A stretch of DNA of 64,000 nt. Origin: Geodermatophilus pulveris (lineage in GTDB: Bacteria > Actinomycetota > Actinomycetes > Mycobacteriales > Geodermatophilaceae). How positions within the stretch are numbered: position 1 is the stretch's first letter; each line of letters begins with the position of its first letter. The position numbers were made by a program, and so were the translations under genes. This document shows, one piece after another, positions 23,860 to 32,410 of this stretch. The notes under the pieces were generated by a model, which was not told the DNA's origin, did no database searches, and saw only the letters and a list, made by a program, of their open reading frames with translations. Location: assembly GCF_900188375.1 (NCBI RefSeq), contig NZ_FZOO01000008.1:1-64000 (forward strand). The letters are read 5' to 3'.

Positions 23860-25257
23860 ATGGCGGCTGTGCAGCGACGGATCGGTGACGGGCTGGCGGT
23901 GCTCGGAGGGGCGCGCCCCGACGTGCTGGAGGCGGCGCCCGGGGCGCGGCCGCGCTTCGTGGCGCTGGGCGGGGTCCTGCTCAGCACCGGCGGGCTGGCC
24001 GTGGTGTCCATGGCGTTCGCGGTGGCGATGGCCCTGGGCGTGTGGTGGCCGCTGGCCCTGCTGGTCGGCCTGGGCTGGGGCGCGGTCGTGGTCAACCTCG
24101 ACCGGATGCTGCTGGTCGGGATGGCGCACGACGCCTCCCTCAAGCGCAACCTGGTGCTCGCCGTCCCGCGGATCGGCCTGGCGCTCATCCTGGGCGCGGT
24201 CATCGCGACGCCCCTCACCCTGCAGGTGTTCTCCGCCGAGATCGACACCGAGGTCAAGGCCATGCAGGCCGAGGACGCCGACGCCTACCGGGAGACGCTG
24301 GAGACCGACGCGCGGTTCGCCGGGCTGCCGCAGCTGCGCGAGGAGGTGGCGCTGCAGGAGTCGATCGTGGCCTCCGGCGGGGTCGCCGACCCGCAGCTGG
24401 CGGCCGTGCAGGGCGACGCGACGGCGGCCCAGCAGGCCTACGACGCGGCGCTGGCCACCCAGCGGGAGCTGGAGGCCCGGGCGCAGTGCGAGCTGGACGG
24501 CACCTGCGGCACCGGGGACGCCGGTACCGGCCAGGCCTACGTCGAGGCGCGGGCCGCCGCCGACGCGCAGGCCGGCGTCGTGGCCGCGGCGAAGTCGGCG
24601 CTGGACGCCACCACGGCGGCCGCCTCCGCGGCCGAGGGGCGCGCGGCCGGGCTGGCCGCCGCGTCGCTGGAGACCGACCGCGCGGAGCTGGCCCGGCTGA
24701 CCGCCGAGCAGACCCGGCTGCAGACGGCGTTCGACGCCACCAACGAGGACGCCGACGGGATCCTCGCCCGGATGGAGGCCCTCGACCGGCTCGGCGACCG
24801 CAACACCACGCTGGCCCTCGCCCAGGTGATGCTGTCGCTGCTGTTCATGAGCATCGAGATCCTGCCGGTGCTGATGAAGCTGCTGCTGAACTTCGGCCCC
24901 CGCTCGGCCTACGACGAGCTGACCGCGCTGCGGGACTCCGGCGACGTGCAGATCGAGGCGATGCAGCGGGAGTCGCGGCTGGCCGTCGCCGCGGCGCGCG
25001 AGGAGATGCTCGTCATGGCCGAACAGGAGCGGATCGACCGGCAGAAGTCGGCCATCGTCGCCCGCCGCGAGGCCGCCGAGGCGGCGGCGCGGATCGAGCG
25101 CGAGGCGGCCGTCCGCGCCGCCGAGCGGGCCGCGGCGATGGCGCACGCGCCGGCCGAGGTGGCGCCGGAGGGCATGCGGCCGTGGGACACCGGCCCGCTC
25201 GGCCGCCTGCTGGCCGGCCGCCGCCGCCCGGCCGACCGCGTCCCGACGGGGGTCTGA
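23860..25257 (+). CDS. DUF4407 membrane protein with long coiled coil
   Basis: 465 residues from ATG 23860 (GGGGAG upstream). Three or four helices near the N-terminus, including VVSMAFAVAMALGVWWPLALL and LVLAVPRIGLALILGAVIA, flank the family signature VVVNLDRMLLVGM. Then about 220 residues of Ala/Glu/Arg-rich coiled coil (e.g. ETDRAELARLTAEQTRLQ) with two cysteines, a further membrane segment (LALAQVMLSLLFMSIEILPVLMKLL), and a charged C-terminal helix. DUF4407 proteins are cell-envelope proteins of unknown function. Divergent from the propeller lipoprotein gene. Confidence 0.82.
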   Translation: MAAVQRRIGDGLAVLGGARPDVLEAAPGARPRFVALGGVLLSTGGLAVVSMAFAVAMALGVWWPLALLVGLGWGAVVVNLDRMLLVGMAHDASLKRNLVLAVPRIGLALILGAVIATPLTLQVFSAEIDTEVKAMQAEDADAYRETLETDARFAGLPQLREEVALQESIVASGGVADPQLAAVQGDATAAQQAYDAALATQRELEARAQCELDGTCGTGDAGTGQAYVEARAAADAQAGVVAAAKSALDATTAAASAAEGRAAGLAAASLETDRAELARLTAEQTRLQTAFDATNEDADGILARMEALDRLGDRNTTLALAQVMLSLLFMSIEILPVLMKLLLNFGPRSAYDELTALRDSGDVQIEAMQRESRLAVAAAREEMLVMAEQERIDRQKSAIVARREAAEAAARIEREAAVRAAERAAAMAHAPAEVAPEGMRPWDTGPLGRLLAGRRRPADRVPTGV

Positions 25258-25284
25258 GGAGACACCGCCGACGAGGGGCCCGGC

Positions 25285-25510
25285 TCACGGCTGGCCGCAG
25301 GCGCGCCGGTCGCCGTCCTCCTCCACGACGACGAGATGCAGGTCGTGGCATCACCAGCGGGAGGTGCCGGCCGTCCGCGCCGAACCGGGTGAGCCACGGG
25401 CTGCGGCGGTCGAACACCGGGGGGTCGAGCACGGTGGCGCACCGGCGGGTCAGCGCGAGCGGTGAGCGGACGGGGACCTCGGCGAGGGCGGGAGTGGGCA
25501 CGCGGCCCAC
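25285..25510 (-). pseudogene. Short frameshifted gene remnant
   Basis: A GTG at 25508-25510 opens a plausible start (MGRVPTPALAEVPVRSPLA, then a second part with LTRFGADGRHLPLVMP); near 25345 the sensible protein continues one base out of frame as HDLHLVVVEEDGDRRACGQP and stops at 25285. Both halves read like one polypeptide, so a single-base indel is inferred. I do not recognise the family. The spacer 25258-25630 contains nothing else convincing. Confidence 0.4.
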
Positions 25511-25630
25511 CGTGGCAGCGCCGGGGGGCCGGACCGCCGTCGTCCACAGGCCGCTGCGCCGTGCACAGGCCGGCGGCGCCGGGGCAGCGGACGGGCCGGT
25601 GATCGGTGTATCGACTCCGGGCCGGTCTGC

Positions 25631-26059
25631 TCAGCGCACCTCGTACCACTCGTAGTCGATGGTCAGGTCCTCGTGGACGATCCCCTTGCCCACGGCCTGG
25701 ACCCGGTTGAGCCAGGCGTAGCGCTCGTCGCCGGTCTCGAAGCGCGGGGCGGCGTAGATGGTCTTCGGCAGGTCCATGCCGTCGGACACGTCCATCCGCC
25801 CGTGGTACTGGCAGAGGACCAGGGCTCCGTCGTGGGTGCGGACGGTCGCTCGGACGTCGAGGGTGGCCGTGCCCTCGGGTCCGACGAGCAGCCAGTCTCC
25901 GGAGGCGGCCCCGGCCAGCTCGCCGCTGAAGCGCTCCCCCTCGAACTTGACGCTCTCCTGCTCGAAAAGCAGTCGCGTCCCGGTCGGCCCCGTCCCCACC
26001 TCGAGCGGCGGCCTCACGGTGATGTGCATCGTGCACAGCGGCACCAGCTCGATCGTCAT
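25631..26059 (-). CDS. DUF3237-family protein
   Basis: 142 residues. Starts MTIELVPLCTMHITVRPPLEVGTGPTG and ends TIDYEWYEV; the central blocks GERFSGELAGAASGDWLLVGPEGTATLDVRATVRT and LCQYHGRMDV, together with YAAPRFETGDERYAWLNRVQAVGKG, match the lipocalin-like DUF3237 family. No signal peptide. Function unknown; small-molecule binding is guessed from the fold. Single gene, flanked by weakly structured spacers. Confidence 0.85.
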   Translation of the reverse strand: MTIELVPLCTMHITVRPPLEVGTGPTGTRLLFEQESVKFEGERFSGELAGAASGDWLLVGPEGTATLDVRATVRTHDGALVLCQYHGRMDVSDGMDLPKTIYAAPRFETGDERYAWLNRVQAVGKGIVHEDLTIDYEWYEVR

Positions 26060-26196
26060 CGCCCCTCCCCGGGTCCTCGGCAGGCGGCGACGCTAGCGTC
26101 GCCCCCGAGGAGGGCACCGGGGTCTTCCGGCACTGTCCCGCGTCACGAGGAGCTGTTGGGCACGCTGGGTGATCGGAAGCTGACTCGGCGTCCCGA

Positions 26197-26223
26197 GCCG
26201 GGCCGCCGCTGCGGCGGCCCGGC
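26197..26223 (-). terminator. Rho-independent-like hairpin after the PHA depolymerase
   Basis: GCCGGGCCGCC (26197-26207) pairs perfectly with GGCGGCCCGGC (26213-26223) around a five-base loop. It starts just past the depolymerase stop at 26233, as read on the minus strand. The 11-pair GC stem without a T-run is the usual form in high-GC actinobacteria. Confidence 0.65.
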
Positions 26224-26232
26224 CACGGGCGG

Positions 26233-27477
26233 TCAGCCGGAGGATGCGGTCCGCTCGACGGTGCGCACGGACTCGATGAACGAGCGGACGACGGGGTAGA
26301 TCTCGGTGTCCCAGCGGGAGCCGCTGAACACGCCGTAGTGGCCGACGCCGTTCTGCAGGTGGTGGCGCTTGCGCTCGGCCGGGATGCCGGTGCACAGCCG
26401 GTGGGCGGCCTCGGTCTGGCCGGGGGAGCAGATGTCGTCCTTGGCGCCCTCGACGGTGAGCAGCGCGGTGTCGCGGATGGCGCCCGGGTCGACCCGCCGT
26501 CCCCGCCAGGTGAAGCGCCCGGTGGCCAGCTCGTGCTGCTGGAAGATGCGGCCGACGGTCTCCAGGTAGAACTCCGCCGGCACGTCCATGACCGCGCCGT
26601 ACTCGTCGTAGAAGGCGCGGGTGGTCGCGGCCGCTGCCGTGTTGCCGGCGGCCAGGTCGCGGTACATGCGCAGGTGGGCGTCGACGTGCCGCTTGGGGTT
26701 CATCGACATGAACGCGGTCAGCTGCACGACGCCGGGGTAGACCCGCCGTCCGGCGCCCTTGTACCGGCGCGGGACGACGTCGATGAGCCGGCGCTCGAAC
26801 CAGGTCAGCGGCTTGCCGCAGGCGGACAGGTTCACCCGGTTGGGGTTGACCCGGGTGTCGATCGGGCCGGCCATGAGGGTGAGGCTGGCCGGGGTGGCGG
26901 GGTCGCCGTCCTCGGCCATGAGCGCGACGGCGGCGAGCACCGGGACGGCGGGCTGGCACACGGCCAGGACGTGGGTGTCCGGGCCGAGGTGGCGCAGCGC
27001 GGTCATGACGTGCTCGATGTACTCGTCCAGCCCGAACGGGCCCTCCGAGGCGGGCACGTTGCGGGCGTTGTGCCAGTCGATGACGTACACGTCGTGGTCG
27101 GTCAGCAGCGTGCGGATGGTCGGGCGGACCAGCGTGGTGAAGTGCCCGGACATCGGGCCGACGACGAGCACGCGCGGCTGGCCGGTCACCGAGGGCCGGT
27201 CGAAGTGCAGCAGGGTGCCGAACGGCGTGGTCAGCGCCGCGCGCTCGACGACCGGGACCTCGCGGTCGCCGACGGTCACCGAGTCGATGCCGAACGCCGG
27301 GCGGTCGTGCGTGGGCCGCGCCTTGGCGAGGATGTCGAAGGCCGCGCGCACGTGCCGGACCGCCGGCGCCTTGCCCAGCGGGCCGGGCAGGAGGTGCAGG
27401 GCGCGGGCGGTGAGCTCGGATGCATGGAGGACCGGCGCCGTTGCTCGGCGGTTCAACTCGTAGGCGGTGTAGAGCAT
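26233..27477 (-). CDS. phaZ: Intracellular polyhydroxyalkanoate depolymerase
   Basis: 414 residues, alpha/beta-hydrolase fold. The start MLYTAYELNRRATAPV, the blocks RVLVVGPMSGHFTTLVRPTIRTLL and DVYVIDWHNARNVP, and ending LQNGVGHYGVFSGSRW (catalytic His) are typical of the short-chain-length intracellular PHA depolymerase family. The expected nucleophile elbow GxCxG is read here as AVCQPAVP, i.e. with Cys as in PhaZ1-type enzymes. It hydrolyses native PHB granules for reserve use. A separate secreted depolymerase is at 48520. Monocistronic, with a hairpin after the stop. Confidence 0.88.
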   Translation of the reverse strand: MLYTAYELNRRATAPVLHASELTARALHLLPGPLGKAPAVRHVRAAFDILAKARPTHDRPAFGIDSVTVGDREVPVVERAALTTPFGTLLHFDRPSVTGQPRVLVVGPMSGHFTTLVRPTIRTLLTDHDVYVIDWHNARNVPASEGPFGLDEYIEHVMTALRHLGPDTHVLAVCQPAVPVLAAVALMAEDGDPATPASLTLMAGPIDTRVNPNRVNLSACGKPLTWFERRLIDVVPRRYKGAGRRVYPGVVQLTAFMSMNPKRHVDAHLRMYRDLAAGNTAAAATTRAFYDEYGAVMDVPAEFYLETVGRIFQQHELATGRFTWRGRRVDPGAIRDTALLTVEGAKDDICSPGQTEAAHRLCTGIPAERKRHHLQNGVGHYGVFSGSRWDTEIYPVVRSFIESVRTVERTASSG

Positions 27478-27662
27478 CGGCCTGCCTCGTCACTCGGTCG
27501 GAAACACGACGGTGACCTGTGTCACCTGGCGGAAACGTTAACCGCAGTGAACGACATCGGCGCGGGCGGCTCGCACGGGAGGGTGTCCGGAGGGCCGCCG
27601 CCGGCACGTGCGTCCGGCCTGCACCAGGGGCAACAGGCGGCTCTCGACCGGCGCGGGGCCGG

Positions 27663-28256
27663 TCAGTCGGGGGCGACGCGCTCGCCGAGCAGGGCCGAGG
27701 TCACCAGCGCGTCGTAGTCGTCGAGTGGCAGGCCGAGCGCGTCCCGCACCCGCAGGCGCGCCATGAGCAGGCCGGGGGCGTCGTCGGCGGCGGAGAAGTC
27801 GCCGTCCTCGACGTCGGCGAGCGCCCGCTGGGCGCCCAGGGTCAGCCAGCGGTGCGCCTGGCGCAGGTCGCCGGCCAGCTCGTAGGCCTCGCCGACGAAG
27901 AGGTGGACGTCGCCGTCGGCGGACCGCTCGCGGCGCAGCTCGTCGGCCAGCTCACGGGCGCCCTCGACGTCGCCCGCCTCGAGCAGCCCGCTGTGCAGGT
28001 AGCAGCGGACGTCGGGCGGCACGGGTTGCCCCGCGGCCACCGCGCGGCGGAACAGGACGACGGCGCCGTCGTGGTCGCCGGCGGCGGTCAGGTGCTCGCC
28101 GGCGCGCACCAGCAGCGCAGCGGGATTGACGGCGTCGTCGGGGTGCGGCTCGGCCGCCCACGCCTCGAGCTTCTCGGCCGCCGCGCGGTGCTTCTCGGGT
28201 GACGTCGCGCGCGCGTAGAGATCCTCGACCTCGTCGTCCGTCAGCGGTCCGCGCAC
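27663..28256 (-). CDS. TPR-like helical repeat protein
   Basis: 197 residues from a GTG at 28254-28256. The sequence is built of short helical pairs of TPR type: PAALLVRAGEHLTAAGDHDGAVVLFRRAVAAG, then CYLHSGLLEAGDVEGARELADELRRE, then LFVGEAYELAGDLRQAHRWLTLGAQ. The start reads MRGPLTDDEVEDLYARATSPEKH. No export signal. A scaffolding role is the usual one for such proteins; the partner is unknown. Confidence 0.75.
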   Translation of the reverse strand: MRGPLTDDEVEDLYARATSPEKHRAAAEKLEAWAAEPHPDDAVNPAALLVRAGEHLTAAGDHDGAVVLFRRAVAAGQPVPPDVRCYLHSGLLEAGDVEGARELADELRRERSADGDVHLFVGEAYELAGDLRQAHRWLTLGAQRALADVEDGDFSAADDAPGLLMARLRVRDALGLPLDDYDALVTSALLGERVAPD

Positions 28257-28288
28257 CGGGCCACGGTAGGCCGTGGGAACCGCCGAGG

Positions 28289-28599
28289 TCAGTACGCGTC
28301 GTCGTCCCTCCACCGGCGCACGGCCGCGAGGAAGGCGTCGGCGGACGCATCGACGGCGGCCAGAGCGTCGTCCGTGAGCCCTTGGCGGAGACCGCGCTCG
28401 GCGTGCCCGAAGCGGATCAGGTCGCGCAGCACGTCCGCCGTGCGGTCGAGGTGCGACGCCGTGCTCGGTCGGGTGGAGCGGTGAGCTGACCCAGGCGGTC
28501 GACCTGGAGCGAGGCGACGTCGATGGGCCGGACAGGCCCGGTCGTAGTGGACGCGTCGGCAGGGTCGCCGTCGACCCGGGGAGGGCGGCACGGCAGCAT
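28289..28599 (-). pseudogene. Small helical gene remnant, probably frameshifted
   Basis: The last 58 codons (ASHLDRTADVLRDLIRFGHA, then a Leu/Ala-rich helix and DAFLAAVRRWRDDDAY) read like a real cytoplasmic protein end. Upstream, the sensible sequence (VRPIDVASLQVDRLGQLTAP) continues in another frame near 28460. No ribosome site is clear. It could be a frameshifted short gene or coincidence in GC-rich DNA. Confidence 0.35.
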
Positions 28600-28714
28600 C
28601 CGGTGGCGTGACCGCTCCCGCGCCGCGTCGTCGTCCGCGCCGCCTGATGCCGGTCGGGGCGCTGCCGGTGCCGGCGGCTGCGGCCGGCCGGCCGGACGCC
28701 GGGCCCGGTGGCTC

Positions 28715-29920
28715 GTGACCCGGGTGCGCCCCCGGGTGCTCGTGCTGCTCGTGGCCCTGGCCTCCGGGGTGGCGCAGTCGTTCGGCCGGTTCTCCTACGC
28801 GGTGCTGCTGCCGGCGATCGACCGCGACCTCCTCGGCTCGTACGCGGTGGCCGGGCTGGTCGGCACGGCAAACGTCGCCGCGTACCTGGTGGGGACGTTC
28901 ACGGTCAGCGCGCTGTCGCGGCGGATCCGCCCCGCGGCGGCGATCAAGGCCGGCCTGGCCGCCTCCGCCGTCGGGCTGGGGCTGCTCACGGTCGCGGGCA
29001 GCGCCGTGCAGCTCGCCGTCGGGCTGACCCTGACCGGGCTGGGCGGGGCGTTCATCTGGGTGCCGGCGCCCGGGCTGGCCGGGTCGGTGGTGCGCCCCTC
29101 ACGGCGCGGCGCGGCGATCGGGGTGGCCGGGTCGGGCATCGGCGCGGGGATCGTGGTCGCCAGCGCGCTGGCCGCCGTGCTGCACGCGCGGGGCGGCGAC
29201 GCCAGCTGGCGCACCGTCTACCTGGTGGAGACGGTCATCGCGGTGGTGACCCTGGTCGCCTGCCTGGTCCTGCTGCGGCCGGCGCCGCACCGGCTGGACG
29301 CCCAGCCCGTCCGCGCCAGGGCGCTGCGCCGGGTGCCCGGCTGGGTCGGGCTGACCGGGGGGTACGCGGCCTACGGCTTCGCCTACTCGATCTACACCAC
29401 CTACCTGGTCACCGCGCTGGAGGACGACGCGGGTTTCTCCGCGGGCCACGCGTCGGCGGTGTACACGCTGGTCGGCGTCGCGCTCATCGGGGGCGGCCTG
29501 GTGCTGGGGCTGCTGTCGGACCGGTGGGGCCGGGGGCGCACGCTGGTGCTGGGCTTCCTAGTGATGGCCGGGGCCATCCTGCTGGTGCCGGTGGGCGTGG
29601 AACCGCTGGCCTCGGGCTCGGCGCTGCTGTTCGGCGCCATGATGTCCGGGCTGCCGGCGGTGATCGCCGCGCACCTGTCCGAATCGTTGACCCCGCGCGA
29701 GTTCGCCGGCGCCTTCGGCCGGTGCACTCTGGCCTTCGGGGTGGCGCAGCTGTGCGGCCCGCCGCTGGGCGGCGCGCTGGCGCAGGCGACCGGCGGGTTC
29801 CTCGTGCCGTTCGTGCTGGCCGCGGCGGTGGCCGTCGCCGGGGCGGGGCTCAACGTCGGTGTGCTGCGCGCGACCCGGGAGCCGGGTCGCAGCGACGTGG
29901 GTCTGCGGCTCAGCCGATGA
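28715..29920 (+). CDS. YbfB/YjiJ-like MFS transporter
   Basis: 401 residues starting at a GTG (28715) right before the first helix. Twelve hydrophobic segments, with the opening VALASGVAQSFGRFSYAVLLPAI, which is the characteristic FGRFxY motif of YbfB/YjiJ-type carriers, the loop DRWGRGRTLVLG after helix 8, and a helix-11 segment QLCGPPLGGALAQATGGF. Substrate unknown. The last codons overlap a decayed gene on the other strand. Confidence 0.88.
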   Translation: MTRVRPRVLVLLVALASGVAQSFGRFSYAVLLPAIDRDLLGSYAVAGLVGTANVAAYLVGTFTVSALSRRIRPAAAIKAGLAASAVGLGLLTVAGSAVQLAVGLTLTGLGGAFIWVPAPGLAGSVVRPSRRGAAIGVAGSGIGAGIVVASALAAVLHARGGDASWRTVYLVETVIAVVTLVACLVLLRPAPHRLDAQPVRARALRRVPGWVGLTGGYAAYGFAYSIYTTYLVTALEDDAGFSAGHASAVYTLVGVALIGGGLVLGLLSDRWGRGRTLVLGFLVMAGAILLVPVGVEPLASGSALLFGAMMSGLPAVIAAHLSESLTPREFAGAFGRCTLAFGVAQLCGPPLGGALAQATGGFLVPFVLAAAVAVAGAGLNVGVLRATREPGRSDVGLRLSR

Positions 29921-30165
29921 GCTCCTCGAGGAACCGCTAGGTCTCCGGGTCGGTGGAGTGGAGGTGCACGCCGCGCAGGCCGCGGGTGAGCGGCACCTCG
30001 TAGCTGTCTGCAGGTCGAGCTCGGCGTCGCTGACCTTCCTGGTGTTGCGGAAGTCGGGGTCGCGGTTGGCGCTGCGGACGGCGAGCCACCGGTCGGTCCG
30101 CCACACGAGGTCGGGGCCGAGCAGGACGCCGTGCGGGTCCCTGGGCGGCAGGAGCCGGCGGCCGG
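29910..30165 (-). pseudogene. Truncated, frameshifted gene remnant
   Basis: On the minus strand DPHGVLLGPDLVWRTDRW and SANRDPDFRNTRKVSDAEL continue, after a one-base shift near 30010, as SYEVPLTRGLRGVHLHSTDP, then a TAG, then RFLEELIG and TGA. The start is missing; the hydrolase gene ends next to it. The family is not recognised. Three separate lesions make this a pseudogene rather than a second recoded gene. Confidence 0.45.
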
Positions 30166-30172
30166 CTTCGCG

Positions 30173-31060
30173 CTACCTCCAGCGGTTGATGAACTCGACC
30201 GCCGCGGCGTTGACCTCGTCGGGGTCCGTGGCGCTCAGGAAGTGCTGGCCGCCCTCGACGACGCGAAGCTCGGCGCCGGCGCTGTTGACGAACAACTCGA
30301 CCTCGGCCTCGGCGTTCGGTACCGAGTAGACGCGGTCGGCAGTGCCGTGCAGCCACAGGACCGGGCACCGCACGCTGTCCAACCGGCCGTGCAGGCCGTC
30401 CCGGTCACGCAGGTTGATGCTGCTGATCCGGAGCCGCTCACGTCCGGCGTCGCCGGCGTAGTTCTCCTGGTGCGTCTCGTGCCAGAACGCGCGATCGTCG
30501 GCCGGCACGTCCTCGCCGAAGCCCTCGGCGAGGACGGCGTCGACGAGCTCGACCGGGATGACCCAGTCGTCGCCGACAGCCTCGGCGAGTGCGTCGATGG
30601 CGGGCGTGCAGAACTCGATCCCGTCCCAGCACCCCAGCTCGCGACTGCGCTGGCTCTCGAAGTCCATCGAGGTACCGAGCGGGATGATGCCCGTGACGGT
30701 GCCGGGGGCCAGCATGGCCATGCGTGCCGCGACCCATCCGCCTTGCGAGGTGCCCAGCACGAATGCCTGTGAGATGCCGAGCGCGTCGAGCACCTGCAGC
30801 CCCGCGATGGCGGTGTCCCAGTAGGTGAACTGCCCGTACGAGGCGCGGGTCCGGCCGTGCCCGTAGGGCTCGAGGGCGAGCAGGTTGGCGGTGGCGGAGA
30901 GCTTCTCGTCCGCGAACTGCGGCCGGTACAGCTCGACCGAGGTGCTGAACGAGTTGACCATCACCAGGGTCGGGAGCGATGCGTCGTAGGCCTTGCCGAA
31001 CCGGTAGCCGATGGTCGAGCCACCGAGGTGGGGGATCTGGATCGTGTCCGTGGTGCTCAT
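30173..31060 (-). CDS. Alpha/beta hydrolase
   Basis: 295 residues from the second ATG (31058-31060), which has GAGGGAA upstream. Alpha/beta-hydrolase features are the N-terminal strands (LPTLVMVNSFSTSVELYRPQF), nucleophile elbow VLGTSQGGW with Ser near residue 115, the acid in VLWLHGTADRVYSVPNAE, and the His in VEGGQHFLSATDPDEV. Esterase, lyase or dehalogenase-type chemistry cannot be separated from sequence alone. Downstream is the remnant at 29910. Stop codon is TAG. Confidence 0.87.
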   Translation of the reverse strand: MSTTDTIQIPHLGGSTIGYRFGKAYDASLPTLVMVNSFSTSVELYRPQFADEKLSATANLLALEPYGHGRTRASYGQFTYWDTAIAGLQVLDALGISQAFVLGTSQGGWVAARMAMLAPGTVTGIIPLGTSMDFESQRSRELGCWDGIEFCTPAIDALAEAVGDDWVIPVELVDAVLAEGFGEDVPADDRAFWHETHQENYAGDAGRERLRISSINLRDRDGLHGRLDSVRCPVLWLHGTADRVYSVPNAEAEVELFVNSAGAELRVVEGGQHFLSATDPDEVNAAAVEFINRWR

Positions 31061-31665
31061 GGGTTCCCTCGTCGTCATCGACTGGGTGGGCAGACCGGAC
31101 GGCGGCCTGGTCGATCCCGGCCATGGTGGTGGCCGCTCACCCCCGGGTCAATCGGCGACCGGAGGCACCCGGGGCATCCCGATGCGGACCAGGGCGGTGC
31201 CCTCGGCGGCGATCAGCTCGGCGACGTCCTCGGGCATCTCCGCGAAGTCGTCGTCGTTCTCCGGCTGGTCCTGGGCGAGCCTCTCGATGCCGGCGTCCTC
31301 GTCCGCGCCGCGGCGACAGGCTTCCGCGGAGCACCTTCGCCAGTGGAGCAGCGGTCTGTCGTGGAAGACCTGGCGCGGGCTCAGCCGGGGCCCGTGCAGT
31401 TCGGAGACGGCAGCGAAGCACGAGCCCTTCGCCGCTGCCCAGCATCAAGGGGAGCCCCGGAGCGCCACCAGGGACGTCGTCCGCCACGGCGTTCGCCAGG
31501 GTGTCCCTGCCTCTCGCAGCGTGACGGACGTGGCGACGGTGCCCGAAGCCGGCCGGCTCCCCGGTGAAGACAGGGACGCCGGGGAGCCCTGCTCAGGGCG
31601 GGGGCTTCCGGCGGAGGCGCGGGCGTCGGCGGCCGGCGCGGGGTGGCCCGCGCCGGCCGCCGTCC
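31061..31665. other. Spacer with only a gene fragment
   Basis: No intact gene is convincing in these 605 bases. The only recognisable item is the transglycosylase tail fragment at 31148-31306; the rest reads as unrelated short frames on both strands. Confidence 0.6.
31148..31306 (-). pseudogene. C-terminal fragment of a GT51 transglycosylase paralogue
   Basis: The minus-strand reading EDAGIERLAQDQPENDDD followed by EDVAELIAAEGTA closely parallels the last 35 residues of the transglycosylase at 17654 (EDAGITGLASEQPASGDD, then DAVTELIAAEGTA), with an extra C-terminal stretch LVRIGMPRVPPVAD before the stop at 31148. Everything upstream of it is lost, so this is the tail of a deleted paralogue. 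Confidence 0.6.
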
Positions 31666-32289
31666 TCAGGCCATCTCGGGGACGCGCAGGTGGTGGATGG
31701 CCAGGTCGAACTCGGCCACCTCGGTGATCTCCATGCCCAACCGCCGGCTGAACTCCTCCCGGATGGACATGACCTGCTGGCGGGAGGCCTCCATCGCCGC
31801 GCGGTCGTCGTACACCGCGGTGAGCGTGCCGCGGCCGGTCCCGCGGTCGATCATCAGGCTGAGGCTGCAGAAGCCGGGGACGCCGTCCATCCGCGGGAGC
31901 AGGCTGGTGCGGACGGCGTCGAGGGTCTCCTCCATGCGGGCCGGGTCGACGCGGGTCCAGGTCACGCGGGCGCAGGCGTCGTCGCCGGCGTTGTGCGCCC
32001 GGTGCACGACGGCGATCTCCCACTCGTCGACGCTGATGTCCCGGGCACCCATCACCTCCGCGGCGCGCTGGCGCATCTGGTGCACGCTGTCGGCGGTGGC
32101 GCGCATCGCCTCCTCGGAGTCCCAGCTGGCCGTGACGATGCAGCGGCCGCTGTCGCGGTCGCAGAGCATCGACAGGCCGATGCAGCCCGGCATGCTCTGC
32201 AGCGCGGGCATGACCTGGTCGCGGACGTGGGCGATGCCCTCGTCGATGCGCTGCGGGTCGGCGTGGACGGTGGTGGAACGGGCGTACAT
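31666..32289 (-). CDS. Tandem antibiotic-biosynthesis-monooxygenase (ABM)-like protein
   Basis: 207 residues from an ATG with GGAAGGAGGG upstream. Two dimeric alpha-beta-barrel (ABM) repeats: residues 1-95 (GIAHVRDQVMPALQSMPGCI, then GLSMLCDRDSGRCIVTASWD) and 105-200 (VRTSLLPRMDGVPGFCSLSL, then MIDRGTGRGTLTAVYDDRAA). Both carry the SLxxxRxxG pattern. Such folds include heme-degrading and quinone monooxygenases, but also non-enzymatic stress proteins; the repeat WEIAVVH may be family-specific. A frameshifted paralogue follows upstream at 32411, so the pair arose by duplication. Confidence 0.78.
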   Translation of the reverse strand: MYARSTTVHADPQRIDEGIAHVRDQVMPALQSMPGCIGLSMLCDRDSGRCIVTASWDSEEAMRATADSVHQMRQRAAEVMGARDISVDEWEIAVVHRAHNAGDDACARVTWTRVDPARMEETLDAVRTSLLPRMDGVPGFCSLSLMIDRGTGRGTLTAVYDDRAAMEASRQQVMSIREEFSRRLGMEITEVAEFDLAIHHLRVPEMA

Positions 32290-32410
32290 GCCGCCCTCCT
32301 TCCGGATGGCGGGCGGCGCCCCTGCGGCGTCGCCGCGCGGCACATCGTTCTCCCGCCGGGGCCCGGTGACAACAGGCTCGGCGTCGGCGGTCGGTGAAGC
32401 GACCCGCGAG

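Noticed and set aside
29910-30165. In-frame TAG in a minus-strand frame, considered as another selenocysteine site
   Set aside because: The frame is already interrupted by a one-base shift and lacks a start; no UGSC-type motif and no hairpin follow the TAG.
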